Positions 6,301 through 6,723 of a DNA stretch of 6,723 bases are shown piece after piece. The notes beneath the pieces were generated by a model. It was given only the letters and a program-made list of their open reading frames with translations. It ran no database searches and had not been told where the DNA came from. Numbering within the stretch: position 1 is the stretch's first letter; every line of letters begins with the position of its first letter. The position numbers were made by a program, and so were the translations under genes. The stretch covers positions 1-6,723 of the forward strand of contig NZ_JYJG01000544.1 of assembly GCF_000955955.1 (NCBI RefSeq), written 5' to 3'. The stretch comes from Lentzea aerocolonigenes. GTDB lineage: Bacteria; Actinomycetota; Actinomycetes; Mycobacteriales; Pseudonocardiaceae.

Positions 6301-6435
6301 CCACCCGAGGACTCTTAGTCAGCGGGTTGGAAGTGTGCGCTCTTAGCTCAGCCCCAAGATCGAGACCAGCTGAACCACTGTCTAAGTTGTGATCGCGTGC
6401 GTGCACCTGGGGCAATCGAGCAATGTCCCCCATGA
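6296..6435. other. Unassigned stretch between IS remnant and kamA fragment
   Basis: About 140 bases with lower GC than the rest show no recognisable coding or RNA feature on either strand. A minus-strand frame continues through it from the transposase but without family motifs. It contains the self-complementary ATGATCAT (6432-6439). It may be scrambled IS sequence or a deletion scar. Confidence 0.4.
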
Positions 6436-6723
6436 TCATCTATTGCGCTCAAATTCGCACGTTTGCGCAGGTCAGACTACGTCCGGGCGTGTCGCCATCA
6501 CATGTGCGACATGATCCCCAACGCCGAGCACTGGCGGGTGTCGGTGTGGGAGGCGCAGGAGCTGCAGCACGCGATCATGGGCTACCTTCCCGGGTACGCG
6601 ACGCCGCGGATCGTGTGCGACGTGCCGTACGTGGGCAAGCGGTGGGTGCACCAGCTGGCCGAGTATGACCGTGAGCTGGGCATTTCGTACTGGACGAAGA
6701 ACTACCGGACCGGGATCGAGCTC
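6436..6723 (+). pseudogene. KamA-type radical SAM aminomutase, C-terminal fragment, runs off right edge
   Basis: The plus-strand frame is open from just after a TGA (6433-6435) to the window end. It encodes SDYVRACRHHMCDMIPNAEH, WRVSVWEAQELQHAIMGYLP, GYATPRIVCDVPYVGKRWVH and SYWTKNYRTGIEL. This matches the C-terminal half of lysine 2,3-aminomutase family proteins. In the Clostridium enzyme Asp293 and Asp330 hold the substrate amino group and Lys337 carries PLP. Here the Asp codons 6508 and 6619 are 37 residues apart, as in that enzyme, and the lysine (6637) follows six residues later instead of seven. The radical SAM domain with its CxxxCxxC cluster should lie upstream, but that space holds IS sequence. 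The ATG at 6502 has no good ribosome binding site. The gene therefore appears 5'-truncated. Whether the 3' end is intact cannot be seen. Confidence 0.75.

Larger units (their letters stand above)
6083..6439 (-). pseudogene. IS5-family DDE transposase, C-terminal remnant
   Basis: A 118-codon frame can be drawn, but only about residues 49-118 (6083-6295) resemble transposase: DRRKKGSAGGRP, FDPALYTRRNTVERFF, KTWRGLATRYDK and SYEAGLRLRAAAMWL. Tyr68, Arg71, Glu75 and Lys82 fit exactly the Y-(2)-R-(3)-E-(6)-K signature around the catalytic glutamate of IS4/IS5-type DDE enzymes. The two catalytic aspartates and the N-terminal DNA-binding part are absent. Residues 1-48 show no family resemblance and are probably not translated from an original start. 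Intact relatives have roughly 250-290 residues, so this copy cannot transpose by itself. A programmed frameshift with the rest upstream is unlikely, because the upstream bases quickly turn into kamA-like sequence. Confidence 0.85.

Noticed and set aside
6330..6400. tRNA-like stretch TCTTAGCTCAG
   Set aside because: It resembles a tRNA D-arm box by chance, but no acceptor stem, anticodon arm or T-arm can be folded around it.
6423..6668. Plus-strand 81-codon frame over the kamA fragment
   Set aside because: It is out of frame with the KamA motifs (CDMIPNAEHW, CDVPYVGK), which are read in another frame that stays open to the window edge.
1..6723. CRISPR array, rRNA, phage or defence genes
   Set aside because: No regularly spaced repeats, no conserved RNA gene sequence and no such protein motifs were seen on either strand.

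Overview
The window is high-GC DNA with strong third-position GC bias, twin GTG/TTG start options and long antisense shadow frames, typical of an actinomycete. A Pseudonocardiales or Streptomyces-like soil bacterium is plausible, but the genus cannot be fixed from the sequence. The core is a carbohydrate-degradation locus: three consecutive plus-strand genes, each with a signal peptide and a good ribosome binding site. They encode a family GH2 beta-galactosidase-type enzyme (690-2969), a PL9 pectate-lyase-type beta-helix protein (3175-4494) and a GH43 exo-beta-1,3-galactanase-like enzyme with a C-terminal carbohydrate-binding module (4561-6063). A second GH2 gene starts on the minus strand at about 284 and runs off the left edge.

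Layout: 1-284 is the 5' end of the divergent GH2 gene. The next 405 bases (285-689) form a shared divergent control region. It holds a LacI-type operator candidate (339-352), a near-perfect 22-bp dyad (421-442), a promoter candidate (460-489), a possible 29-codon leader ORF with a strong Shine-Dalgarno sequence (502-591) and three small inverted repeats (559-615). The three enzyme genes follow with gaps of 205 and 66 bases and are probably one operon. At 6064, one base after the GH43 stop codon, the terminal sequence of an IS5-family element begins. Its transposase is only a C-terminal remnant on the minus strand. From about 6436 to the right edge an open frame encodes the C-terminal part of a KamA-type (lysine 2,3-aminomutase family) radical-SAM/PLP enzyme whose N-terminal part is not in the window.

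How the genes fit together (inference): the enzymes are all exported and match a pectin/arabinogalactan diet. PL9 would cut the galacturonan or rhamnogalacturonan backbone, GH43 would remove galactose from beta-1,3-galactan chains, and the GH2 enzymes would remove terminal beta-galactosyl or related residues. A LacI-family sugar-sensing repressor acting at the shared intergenic region would be the usual control, but no regulator or transporter gene is in the window. The right end looks like an IS-associated junction in which two unrelated gene remnants (transposase and kamA) have been brought together. I see no CRISPR array, tRNA, rRNA or clearly new defence system. The most novel points are the leader region of the operon and the altered active-site position in the GH43 protein.
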